Shown one piece after another: positions 1 through 6,194 of a stretch of 10,938 nt of DNA (position 1 is its first letter; every line of letters begins with the position of its first letter). The translations under genes and the position numbers were made by a program. Source of the stretch: DASUZD01 sp036377055 (lineage in GTDB: Bacteria; Actinomycetota; Thermoleophilia; Gaiellales; Gaiellaceae). The stretch covers positions 1 through 10,938 of the forward strand of contig DASUZD010000346.1 of assembly GCA_036377055.1 (NCBI GenBank), written 5' to 3'. The notes under the pieces are model-generated. The model made no database searches. It had not been told where the DNA came from and saw only the letters and a list, made by a program, of their open reading frames with translations.

Positions 1-175
1 CGCGTACCCGGTCGCGATGGCGTTCGCGCTCGTCTACAGCGGCGAGCACTACGCGATCGACATCCTGATCGGGTGGGCCTACGCGGTCGCGGCATACGTA
101 GCAGTCGAGCGGCTCGCGGATTGGCTGGCCGCACGTCGCGCGGCCCGGGCAGAGCCGGTCCCGGCGGTACATTGA
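1..175 (+). CDS. PAP2-superfamily membrane protein, 3' fragment (partial)
   Basis: The gene is cut by the left window edge. Only the last 57 residues are seen, read in the frame beginning at base 2 and stopping with TGA at 173-175. The fragment contains SGEHYAIDILIGWAYA. This matches the last conserved motif of PAP2-type phosphatases and inositol-phosphotransferases (His, then Asp four residues later, then Gly), where the His is catalytic in the known family. The motif opens a hydrophobic segment, followed by a short Arg/Ala-rich tail that is probably cytoplasmic. The family dephosphorylates or transfers lipid-linked phosphates at the membrane; the substrate here cannot be told. The thiolase starts 4 bases downstream, so the two may be co-transcribed, but the thiolase also has its own -10-like element inside this 3' end. 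The family call rests on one motif. Confidence 0.7.
   Translation, partial: AYPVAMAFALVYSGEHYAIDILIGWAYAVAAYVAVERLADWLAARRAARAEPVPAVH
168..173 (+). promoter_or_regulatory. -10-like TACATT just upstream of the thiolase start
   Basis: TACATT fits the TANNNT core of the actinobacterial -10 element. It ends 6 bases before the GTG start at 180, which would put transcription initiation at or next to the start codon, giving a leaderless mRNA. No good Shine-Dalgarno sequence is present; the nearest purine run, GGCGG at 163-167, is too far away. The element lies at the end of the preceding gene. It is supported mainly by the same arrangement at other genes in this window. Confidence 0.4.
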
Positions 176-179
176 GCCT

Positions 180-1322
180 GTGGACGCGCTGATCGTCGAC
201 GCCGTCCGCAGCCCGATCGGGAAGCGGAACGGCAGCCTCGCCGGGATCCGCGGCGACGAGCTTGCGGGGCAGGTCATGAACGCGCTCGTCGCGCGGCACG
301 ACCTCGACCCCGCGGAGGTCGAGGACGTCCAGATGGGGTGCGTCACCCAGGTCGGCGAGCAGGGCTGGAACATCGGCCGCATGGCGCCCCTCGTGGCGGG
401 GTGGCCCGAAACCGTTTGCGGAACGACCGTCGACCGTCAGTGCGGCTCGTCGATGCAGTGCAACTTCAACGCCGCCGCCGCGATCGCGTCCGGCCAGCTT
501 GACTTGGTCGTCTCCGCCGGCGTCGAGATGATGTCGCGCGTGCCGATGGGGTCGAACGGCGGCGACCTCTCGGACGTCCTCCTCGATCGCTGGCAGATCG
601 TCCCGCAGGGGATCGCGGCGGAAGTGATCGCGAAGGAATGGGGCCTCTCGCGCGAAGAGCTGGACGCGTTCTCGCTCGAGTCGCACCGACGGGCGGTGGC
701 CGCGATCGACGACGGGCGTTTCGAGAACGAGATCGTGCCGGTTCAGGTCTCTGCGGCCGGCGCGGCCGTGCTGCTCGGGGTCGACGAGACGCCGCGTCGC
801 GACACCTCCGCCGAGGCGCTCGCGGCGCTCGAGCCCGCGTTCCTGCCGGACGGAAAGGTGACGGCGGGAAACGCGAGCCAGATCTGCGACGGCGCGGCCG
901 CGGTCCTCGTGGCGAGCGAGCGAGCGGCCTCGCGGCTCGGGCTGGAGCCGCGGGCCCGCTTCGTCTCGTTTGGCCTGTCCGGCGTCGACCCGCACCGGAT
1001 GCTCCACGGGAATCCAGAGGCGTGCGCGCGAGCGCTCGCGCGCGCGGGTCTCACGTGGGACGACGTCGCGGTGATCGAGGTGAACGAGGCATTCGCCTCC
1101 GTCGTCCTCCAGTTCGTCGCCGACGCGGGCCTCTCGGATCGGATGGAGGACGTGAACCCGAACGGCGGCGGGATCTCGCTCGGCCACCCGCTCGGCGCGA
1201 CGGGCGCGCGGATGACCGCGACGCTCCTGAACGAGCTCGACCGGCGCGGCGCGCGGTACGGGATCGCGACGATGTGCATCGGCTTCGGCCAGGCGATCGC
1301 GGCCGTTATCGAGCGACTCTGA
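180..1322 (+). CDS. Thiolase (acetyl-CoA acyltransferase)
   Basis: Catalyses CoA-dependent cleavage of 3-ketoacyl-CoA to acetyl-CoA and a shortened acyl-CoA, or the reverse condensation; cytosolic. At 380 residues it is near the usual ~390. Seen in order: N-terminal VDAVRSPIGK; nucleophilic Cys88 in DRQCGSSMQ; VPMGS loop; VNEAFA; His336 in GGGISLGHPLGATGAR; and second catalytic Cys366 in MCIGFGQ. All three catalytic residues are present, so it should be active. The common C-terminal form is CIGGGQG, so CIGFGQA is a mild variant. The GTG start is chosen because it gives the standard MDALIVDAVRSP beginning. The downstream EVE-like gene overlaps its stop. The 3-hydroxyacyl-CoA dehydrogenase at 3250 is the natural partner enzyme. 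Chain-length or substrate class (fatty acid, steroid side chain, acetoacetyl-CoA) cannot be decided, so no symbol is given. Confidence 0.95.
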   Translation: MDALIVDAVRSPIGKRNGSLAGIRGDELAGQVMNALVARHDLDPAEVEDVQMGCVTQVGEQGWNIGRMAPLVAGWPETVCGTTVDRQCGSSMQCNFNAAAAIASGQLDLVVSAGVEMMSRVPMGSNGGDLSDVLLDRWQIVPQGIAAEVIAKEWGLSREELDAFSLESHRRAVAAIDDGRFENEIVPVQVSAAGAAVLLGVDETPRRDTSAEALAALEPAFLPDGKVTAGNASQICDGAAAVLVASERAASRLGLEPRARFVSFGLSGVDPHRMLHGNPEACARALARAGLTWDDVAVIEVNEAFASVVLQFVADAGLSDRMEDVNPNGGGISLGHPLGATGARMTATLLNELDRRGARYGIATMCIGFGQAIAAVIERL

Positions 1323-1693
1323 ACTGGCTCCTCGTTCGCGGGCGCGGCGACCGGCCGCTCGCGCGGCGCGTCGACCCCGCGGCGATCTCGGCGCACTCGT
1401 CGTCGAAGCGGCCGTCGGTCGAGCCGGGTGAGCTCGCGATCCTCTACGCGGCGGTGTGGCAGGCGGTCTACGGCGTGGTCGAGATCGCGTCCGTGCCGGA
1501 GCACGATCCCTCGCGCGACCGTTGGGCGTGGCGCTTCGCGATTCGCCCGCTCGTCGTGGTTCGCGACCTGCACCACGCGCCGCCGGTCGAGGCGGCCGGC
1601 GTCTTCCCGCAGAGCCTCTGGCGCCACTCCCACATCCGCCTGACCGAGGAGCAGTTCGCCGCGGCGCGAGCGCTGGTCGAAGCCGCCGCGTGA
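1319..1693 (+). CDS. EVE/PUA-like small protein, probable CTG start
   Basis: A 124-residue protein beginning NWLLVRGRGD and carrying EVEIASVPEHDP-like text (VEIASVPEHDPSRDRWAWRF), then IRPLVVVRDLHHAPPVEAAG and SLWRHSHIRLTEEQF. This order resembles EVE-domain proteins of the PUA-like fold, which bind modified bases or RNA in characterised members. The exact role here is unknown. The homologous-looking sequence begins directly after the thiolase stop, and the only start codon there is CTG at 1319-1321, overlapping the thiolase TGA as CTGA. This mimics the usual ATGA coupling. The next upstream in-frame option is GTG at 1274, adding 15 residues that look like thiolase shadow sequence. Reading was presumably coupled to thiolase translation. 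It converges on the methyltransferase gene with 4 bases between stops. The domain call is from remembered family style. Confidence 0.75.
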   Translation: MNWLLVRGRGDRPLARRVDPAAISAHSSSKRPSVEPGELAILYAAVWQAVYGVVEIASVPEHDPSRDRWAWRFAIRPLVVVRDLHHAPPVEAAGVFPQSLWRHSHIRLTEEQFAAARALVEAAA

Positions 1694-1697
1694 TGCC

Positions 1698-2345
1698 CTA
1701 GAACTCCGCGAGCTCGGTGTACGGCCGCCGGAATGCTTCGGGCGAACCCGTTCGCAGGGCCATCCACTCGTGCACGCCGCCTTCGGCGCCCTCGTCTTCG
1801 AGCGTCCAGCCGAGGTTCGCGACGCAGAAGCCGACGGAGCGGCGGACGCCGGGAAGCTGCGTGTCGTCGACGAAGACGATCCCGCCCTCCTTCACGAGCC
1901 GCGCTGAGTACACCAGATCGAGGAAGACGGCCTCGAAGCGGTGGTTGCCGTCGACGAAGGCGAGGTCGAAGCGCCGGCCCTCGGCGAGCAGGCGCGGGAG
2001 CACGATCTGCGACTCCTCGCCGTGGAACTCGACGAGGTCCCGAACGCCCGCCTCCTCGAGGGCGCGCAGCCCCGCGCCGTCGTACCGGGTGCGATGCTGC
2101 GGCAGTCCCTCGAGCTGATACGGATCGATCGCGACGTGCGCTCCGCCGCCGTTCTCGAGCAGCGCCTCGCAGATGAACAGCGTCGAGACGGCCCATCCGA
2201 GCCCCACCTCGAGCGTCCTCGTCGCATGCTCCCGCCGCACCCAGTCGCGCAGCGCCGTCCCTTCCTCCGGCCCGATCGCGACCGGGAAGAGCGCGCGTCC
2301 CCGCTCCTCGGAGGTCAAGGCAGCGGCCCGACGAAGACCGTCCAC
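1698..2345 (-). CDS. Class I SAM-dependent methyltransferase (Methyltransf_24-like)
   Basis: A 215-residue cytosolic protein with the Rossmann-type SAM site: motif I LEVGLGWAVST (residues 45-55), acidic loop VAIDPYQ (70-76), and FVDGNHRFE (129-137), the pattern typical of Methyltransf_24 proteins, followed by GGIVFVDDTQLPGVR. The acceptor substrate is not predictable; the relatives I know range from O-methyltransferases for small molecules to uncharacterised proteins. The gene is the second of a minus-strand pair behind the GNAT gene. The GTG start at 2345 overlaps the GNAT gene by 31 bases. A TTG at 2318 would overlap the GNAT stop as TTGA and remove 9 residues; it is a serious alternative, since everything conserved lies after it. 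Neither start has a strong Shine-Dalgarno sequence. Confidence 0.85.
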   Translation of the reverse strand: MDGLRRAAALTSEERGRALFPVAIGPEEGTALRDWVRREHATRTLEVGLGWAVSTLFICEALLENGGGAHVAIDPYQLEGLPQHRTRYDGAGLRALEEAGVRDLVEFHGEESQIVLPRLLAEGRRFDLAFVDGNHRFEAVFLDLVYSARLVKEGGIVFVDDTQLPGVRRSVGFCVANLGWTLEDEGAEGGVHEWMALRTGSPEAFRRPYTELAEF

Positions 2346-3226
2346 GAGTGCCCGCGCTCGAAGCCGAGGCCGGTGAACGCGCGGTCGGGCGCAGGCCCTC
2401 GCCGCCAGGCGACGAGGCGCTGGTAGCCGGCCGCTTTCGCGCCCCGAAGCTGCGCCGAGACGAGCGCCTTCGCGATTCCGCGCCCGCGCCAGGGTCGCGC
2501 GACGGCCACCATCCGGTGCGAGGCGGTCTTCCCGTCCGGAAGCACGATGAAGGTCGAGAACCCGGCGACCTCGTCGTCAGGGGTGACCGCGATCGACGTG
2601 AGCTCCACCGGAAGCGACGGATTCCCGAGCTCGTAGACGATCCAGTCCTGCATCGTGTCGGTCTGTCGCGCGACCCAGCCGCCGAACTCGGGGTACGCCT
2701 CGGTCGCGACCGCGTACATCTTGTTCATCAGCTCGGGCCGCTCGGCGAGCCAGCAGATCTCGACGCCCTCCGGCGGCGGGAACCCGGCGACGTCGCCCCC
2801 GAGGTCGAGCGTCCACTGGTCAGTGGTTCGAATCGGCTTGTAGCCCCGCCGCTCGACGTACCCGAGCGAGTGCCCGTCCGTCGTGAGCACGGCGCACTCG
2901 AAGCCGATCTTGCCCTGCCGGCGCGCGCCCTCGGCGAGCTCGTGGACGAGGGCGGTGCCGACGCCGCGACCCCGCAGGGCCGGGAGCACGCGGATGTCGA
3001 CGTAGGGGTGGGTGGCGCTCACGGAGGCCGGGTCGCCGGCGAGGAACGCCGCGCCCGCGGGCTCGCCGTCGAGGTACGCGAGCAGGTCCATCCGGTACAG
3101 CTCGCGCGCGCGCACGAGCGCCATCATCTCCACAGTCTCCGGGTCGTCCGGCGCCCCGGCGTTCCGAAGCTCGACCCAGAGCTCCAGGTCGGCGTAGCCG
3201 TTCACGGACTTGACCTCGATTGCCAC
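2315..3226 (-). CDS. Tandem-domain GNAT N-acetyltransferase
   Basis: A 303-residue protein with two GNAT folds. The N-terminal domain has the acetyl-CoA pyrophosphate-binding loop RGRGVG (residues 85-90) preceded by the beta-4 strand VDIRVLPALRG. The C-terminal domain has RGRGIA (247-252) preceded by VAVARPW, and ends with GLGFERG. Members transfer an acetyl group from acetyl-CoA to an amine; two-domain forms include MshD-type mycothiol synthases as well as many unassigned proteins. Both loops look intact, so both sites may bind acetyl-CoA. Nothing seen argues specifically for mycothiol synthase. The GTG start at 3226 gives MAIEVKSVNGYADLELWVEL, a normal beginning. It is transcribed away from the dehydrogenase at 3250, with only 23 bases between, and leads the operon with the methyltransferase. 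Confidence 0.9.
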   Translation of the reverse strand: MAIEVKSVNGYADLELWVELRNAGAPDDPETVEMMALVRARELYRMDLLAYLDGEPAGAAFLAGDPASVSATHPYVDIRVLPALRGRGVGTALVHELAEGARRQGKIGFECAVLTTDGHSLGYVERRGYKPIRTTDQWTLDLGGDVAGFPPPEGVEICWLAERPELMNKMYAVATEAYPEFGGWVARQTDTMQDWIVYELGNPSLPVELTSIAVTPDDEVAGFSTFIVLPDGKTASHRMVAVARPWRGRGIAKALVSAQLRGAKAAGYQRLVAWRRGPAPDRAFTGLGFERGHSWTVFVGPLP

Positions 3227-3241
3227 GACCCCAGTTAGGAT
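3210..3241 (+). promoter_or_regulatory. Candidate promoter for the 3-hydroxyacyl-CoA dehydrogenase
   Basis: TAGGAT at 3236-3241 fits TANNNT and ends 8 bases before the GTG start at 3250. TTGACC at 3210-3215 resembles a -35 box, but the spacer is 20 bp, longer than ideal. The -35 box would lie inside the divergent GNAT gene. AGGA within the same hexamer (3237-3240) could alternatively act as a weak ribosome-binding site, so leaderless and leadered readings compete here. Confidence 0.35.
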
Positions 3242-3249
3242 CGCCGCTC

Positions 3250-4107
3250 GTGTCGCGGGAGATCAAGCGCGTAGGCGTCGTCGGCCTCGGAACGATGGGC
3301 GCCGGGATCGCGCAGGTCTGCGTCCAGGGCGGGGTGGAGGTCGTCGGCCACGACGTGACGGCCGACCTCGGCGAGCGCGCCGCGGAGCGGATCGGTCACT
3401 ACCTCACACGCGCCGTCGAGAAGGGCCGGCTCGAGCAGGCGGAGCGCGACGCGGCGGTGGCGAGGCTCTCGCTGACGACCGACCTCGCGGACCTCGCCGG
3501 GTGCGATCTGGTGATCGAGGCGGCCTTCGAGGACCTCGACGTGAAGCGCGAGCTGTTTCGCGCGCTCGAGGACGTCGTCGCGCCCGACGCGGTCCTCGCG
3601 ACGAACACCTCCGCGCTCTCGGTGACCGAGATCGCCGCGGCCGCGAAGCACCCGGAGCGCGTCGTCGGCATGCACTTCTTCAACCCGGCGCCGCTGATGC
3701 CGCTCGTCGAGGTGGTCCGGGCCGAGCTCTCTTCGGACGAAGCCTTCGAGGACGCGTTCGCCTTCGCTGAGCGCGTCGGCAAGACGCCGATCCGCTGCAA
3801 CGACACGCCGGGGTTCGTGGTCAACCGCGTCCTGATCCCGCTGCTCAACGACTGCATCCGCGTCCTCGACGAGGCGGGCGTGACGCCCGAGGATCTGGAC
3901 AAGGGGATGAAGCACGGCGCCGGGTGGCCGATGGGTCCGTGCGCGCTGGTCGACCTCGTCGGCATCGACGTGCACGTCCACGCGTCCGAGGCGCTTTACG
4001 CGGCGCTCCGCGAGCCCCGGATGGCGCCGCCGCCCCGCCTCGTCCGCATGGCGCGGGCCGGCCTGCTCGGCCGGAAGACCGGGCGCGGCTTCTACGCGTA
4101 CGACTAG
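3250..4107 (+). CDS. 3-hydroxyacyl-CoA dehydrogenase (FadB/PaaH/Hbd type)
   Basis: Oxidises (S)-3-hydroxyacyl-CoA with NAD+ to 3-ketoacyl-CoA, the third step of beta-oxidation, or runs in reverse in butyrate-type pathways; cytosolic. It is 285 residues, the standard single-function length. The N-terminal Rossmann domain has GLGTMGAG (G12, G14, G17). Catalytic-site residues by family comparison are Ser121 in NTSALS, His142 in GMHFFNP, Glu154 in LVEVV and Asn192 in PGFVVNRVL. The C-terminal dimerisation domain has GWPMGPCALVDLVGIDV and ends GRKTGRGFYAYD. The GTG start at 3250 is chosen because SREIKRVGVVGLG is the normal family beginning; a TTG at 3220 would add residues lying in the divergent GNAT gene. 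The gene stands alone, and its product would feed the thiolase encoded at 180. Confidence 0.97.
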   Translation: MSREIKRVGVVGLGTMGAGIAQVCVQGGVEVVGHDVTADLGERAAERIGHYLTRAVEKGRLEQAERDAAVARLSLTTDLADLAGCDLVIEAAFEDLDVKRELFRALEDVVAPDAVLATNTSALSVTEIAAAAKHPERVVGMHFFNPAPLMPLVEVVRAELSSDEAFEDAFAFAERVGKTPIRCNDTPGFVVNRVLIPLLNDCIRVLDEAGVTPEDLDKGMKHGAGWPMGPCALVDLVGIDVHVHASEALYAALREPRMAPPPRLVRMARAGLLGRKTGRGFYAYD

Positions 4108-5576
4108 ACCTCTCGCGTTCCTTCGAAGAGGCGCCGGAGCGCGGCCGTGTCTGCGCCGTCCGAAAGGAGCAGCACCTCGTCGCCGGCCTCGAAGACGTGT
4201 GAGCCGCGGGCGTGACGCGGCTCGTCGCCGCGCACGACCAGGCTCACCCACGAATGCTCGCCGAGCGGCAGGTCTCGGATCGCCGCGCCCTCGGCGCGGG
4301 CACCACGTGCGACCACGAACCGCTGCACGCCGTGCGGCTCGCGGCGGAGCCGGATCGAGAGGTCCCACGGCGCGGGCTCGACGACGCGCATCGGGATGCG
4401 CAGGCGGCTCGCCGCGAGTGGGATCGTCGTCCCCTGGACGATCACCGAGAAGGCGACGACGACGAAGACGATCCCGTAGATGCGCCCTGCCTGGTCGACG
4501 CGGTCGAGCAGCGCCAGCGCGGCGAGCAGGATCGGCACGGCACCCTTGAGGCCGCCCCAGATCACGAACAGACGCTCGCCGAGCCGGAGTCGAGCCGGCA
4601 GGAGCAGCGCGCCGGCAACGAGTGGACGCGCGACGAGCGTGAGCAGCAGTGCGAGCAGGAGCCCGTCGAGCCAAAGGTTCCGGCTGCCGAGATCCGTCAA
4701 GTCGATCGTCAGCCCGAGCGCGACGAACACGACGATCTCCGCGATCGACGCGAGCGAGGTGTGGAAGCGCTCGATCTCCGCCTTGTACGGCGCGCGCGCG
4801 TCGCCGATCAGCAGCCCCGCGACGAACACGGCCAGGAAGCCGGAGCCGTGGGCGACCGTGGCGACACCGTAGATCACGCCCGCGGCGGCGAGCGTCCGGA
4901 GCGGGTAGAGGCCCTCGTTCGGCAGCGAGACGCGCCGCATCAGCTGGAGCAGGCCGTACGCGCCCGCGCAGCCGACGGCGAGACCGACCGCCATCTCGAC
5001 GGAGAACTCGCGGACGACCGTCCAGAAGGTCGCGTTGCCGTGCGTCGCGAGATCGAGCATCGCGATCATGAGCGCGATCCCGACCGGGTCGTTCGCGCCC
5101 GACTCGCCCTCGAGGATCGTCGCCGCGCGGCCGCCGACCTCGCGGTTCCCGAGCACGGAGAAGAGGACGGCCGGATCGGTCGGTGAGAGGGCGGCGCCGA
5201 CGACGCCGGCGATCGTCCACGAGAAGTCGAAGAACGCGTGGGCGAAGACGGCCATGACGCCTGCGGTCGCAAACGTGCCGAGGACGCCAAGGGAGGTGAT
5301 CGGCACGACGGCGCCGCGGAAGCGCCGCGCACCGACGTGCATGCCGCCGTCGAAGAGGATCGCGATCAGCGCCACGACGCCGATCCGCTCGACCGTCCGG
5401 ATCGAGACGTGCTCCGCGAGGCCCGGGAAGACGTCGGATGCGGCCGCCGCCGCGAGCAGGAAGAGCGCCGGCGCCGGCACGGGGAACCGCTCCGTCAGCT
5501 TGTACGTTCCGAGCGCCAGGAAGAATCCGGCCGCGACGATGAGCACGATCGCGCCGAAGTCGAGGATCTCCGTCAC
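4104..5576 (-). CDS. CPA1-family monovalent cation/proton antiporter with TrkA-C (RCK_C) domain
   Basis: A 490-residue inner-membrane exchanger of Na+ or K+ for H+, serving pH and ion homeostasis. The first ~390 residues are a series of hydrophobic segments. Family signatures seen: FDGGM (75-79), SPTDPA (131-136), and ESGANDP (158-164), whose Asn162-Asp163 pair is the ion-binding ND motif of CPA1 exchangers. From about residue 400 a cytosolic TrkA-C-like domain follows, with the typical ending FEAGDEVLLLSDGAD. Full-length transporter plus this tail is the NhaP2/CvrA arrangement, known in some members to favour K+/H+ exchange. The GTG start gives MTEILDFGAIVLIVAAGFFLA. Its stop shares the palindrome CTAG with the stop of the facing dehydrogenase. 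Which cation it moves is not decided by the sequence. Confidence 0.95.
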   Translation of the reverse strand: MTEILDFGAIVLIVAAGFFLALGTYKLTERFPVPAPALFLLAAAAASDVFPGLAEHVSIRTVERIGVVALIAILFDGGMHVGARRFRGAVVPITSLGVLGTFATAGVMAVFAHAFFDFSWTIAGVVGAALSPTDPAVLFSVLGNREVGGRAATILEGESGANDPVGIALMIAMLDLATHGNATFWTVVREFSVEMAVGLAVGCAGAYGLLQLMRRVSLPNEGLYPLRTLAAAGVIYGVATVAHGSGFLAVFVAGLLIGDARAPYKAEIERFHTSLASIAEIVVFVALGLTIDLTDLGSRNLWLDGLLLALLLTLVARPLVAGALLLPARLRLGERLFVIWGGLKGAVPILLAALALLDRVDQAGRIYGIVFVVVAFSVIVQGTTIPLAASRLRIPMRVVEPAPWDLSIRLRREPHGVQRFVVARGARAEGAAIRDLPLGEHSWVSLVVRGDEPRHARGSHVFEAGDEVLLLSDGADTAALRRLFEGTREV

Positions 5577-5583
5577 GCCCGCG

Positions 5584-5589
5584 ACTGTA
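5584..5589 (-). promoter_or_regulatory. -10-like TACAGT upstream of the antiporter start
   Basis: On the minus strand TACAGT fits TANNNT and is followed by 7 bases and then the GTG start at 5576. No clear -35 box is found at the normal distance and no Shine-Dalgarno sequence is present, so a leaderless transcript is likely. The same hexamer TACAGT occurs at 5635-5640 on the plus strand as part of the divergent promoter. Confidence 0.4.
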
Positions 5590-5611
5590 GTGAAGCCGCT
5601 GCTGCCGAGCC

Positions 5612-5640
5612 TGGACGCCCTGTGGGGCCGTGGTTACAGT
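5612..5640 (+). promoter_or_regulatory. Candidate promoter of the exported protein / two-component operon
   Basis: TGGACG at 5612-5617 (four of six matches to TTGACA) is separated by 17 bp from TACAGT at 5635-5640, a good -10 element. Initiation would fall near 5647, giving a leader of about 50 bases to the ATG at 5697. An AAGGAG at 5669-5674 lies in this leader but is 22 bases from that ATG. A second -10-like GATACT lies at 5681-5686, closer to the start. Confidence 0.4.
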
Positions 5641-5654
5641 TTCCTTACGCCAAG
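5633..5654 (+). promoter_or_regulatory. Two 11-base direct repeats, possible response-regulator site
   Basis: GTTAC at 5633-5637 and CTTAC at 5644-5648 begin two adjacent 11-base units, one helical turn apart. OmpR/PhoB-family regulators bind such direct repeats as head-to-tail dimers, and the actinobacterial regulator MtrA is reported to prefer GTTAC-type repeats. The repeat overlaps and follows the candidate -10 box, upstream of an operon encoding an OmpR-family regulator. Only five or fewer bases match between units, so chance is a real alternative. Confidence 0.25.
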
Positions 5655-5696
5655 CTGATGCAGCGCACAAGGAGTCGGTGGATACTGCGACGAGTC

Positions 5697-6161
5697 ATGC
5701 GACGCCTGGCCTTCCTCGCCCTTTTTGCCGCGTTGGCTGTCCCCGCCGCCGCGCTCGCTTCCGAACGCGCGGCCGACGACGGCACGCTCTCGGTGGTGAC
5801 CGCCGACGGGGTGATCAACGTCGTAGCGCGCGGCGGCGTGATCGGAAGCTGTGACCAGTGCCGCGTCTGGATCACGGATCCGGTCGCGGGCGACGGCACG
5901 GGCGCGGTCGTGACGGGCTGGGAGGACAAGGACGACGTGACCGATACGAAGTCGAAGTGGTCGGGCACGGACGTTCGCTTCAAGCTGATCGGCGGCTCCT
6001 TCAAGCTGCGAGTCGCCGGGACCGGGATCACGCTGTACGCGGTCGGCAAGGGCTCGGGGTCGCTCCGCGGGGCAGTGACCAACACGGGCACGTGGTCGCT
6101 CAACGACGGCACGCCGCGCCTGCTGCCGGACACGATGAAGCCGTTCGTCCTCGCCGCCTGA
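5697..6161 (+). CDS. Exported beta-rich protein of unknown function, upstream of a two-component system
   Basis: A 154-residue protein with a clear signal peptide: MRR, then the hydrophobic LAFLALFAALAVPAAALA, with likely cleavage near ALAS. The mature part alternates short hydrophobic strands with Gly/Asp/Thr turns: GTLSVVTADGVINVVARGGV, then a CDQC pair, a VVTGWED segment, GTDVRFKLIGGSFKLRVAG and TGITLYAVGKGSGSLRGA. It looks like an all-beta domain. It recalls small exported proteins of the Thermoleophilia that I remember only as uncharacterised. The CDQC pair could form a disulfide or bind a metal. The ATG at 5697 is chosen because it starts the signal peptide; an ATG at 5658 would add 13 mostly basic residues. 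It lies 33 bases before the response regulator, so it may be a target, sensor partner or simple passenger of that system. Confidence 0.85.
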   Translation: MRRLAFLALFAALAVPAAALASERAADDGTLSVVTADGVINVVARGGVIGSCDQCRVWITDPVAGDGTGAVVTGWEDKDDVTDTKSKWSGTDVRFKLIGGSFKLRVAGTGITLYAVGKGSGSLRGAVTNTGTWSLNDGTPRLLPDTMKPFVLAA

Positions 6162-6194
6162 CTCGCCGGCTGACCCATCTGGCATCCTGAGCCA

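Noticed and set aside
638..1318. Upstream extension of the EVE-like frame through the thiolase gene
   Set aside because: The extension is Arg-rich shadow sequence of the thiolase; only the part after 1319 reads as a normal protein.
743..1633. Minus-strand frame across the thiolase and EVE-like genes (296 codons)
   Set aside because: No recognisable domain, with skewed composition opposite conserved catalytic motifs.
2348..3238. Plus-strand open frame opposite the GNAT gene (296 codons)
   Set aside because: Composition is Arg/Asp/Val-rich without motifs, while the minus strand encodes two intact GNAT domains.
4212..5186. Plus-strand frame opposite the antiporter (324 codons)
   Set aside because: Glu/Arg/Asp-rich shadow without hydrophobic core or motif; the antiporter on the other strand is unmistakable.
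3235..5670. Very long minus-strand open frame (811 codons) covering the antiporter and dehydrogenase region
   Set aside because: Its translation is Arg/Ala/Gly-rich low-complexity text with no motif, and it overlaps two genes with complete family signatures in other frames. It is a GC-rich shadow.
5658..5696. ATG at 5658 as the start of the exported protein
   Set aside because: It would place 13 extra mostly basic residues before a standard MRR signal peptide and has no ribosome-binding site; it remains a minor alternative.
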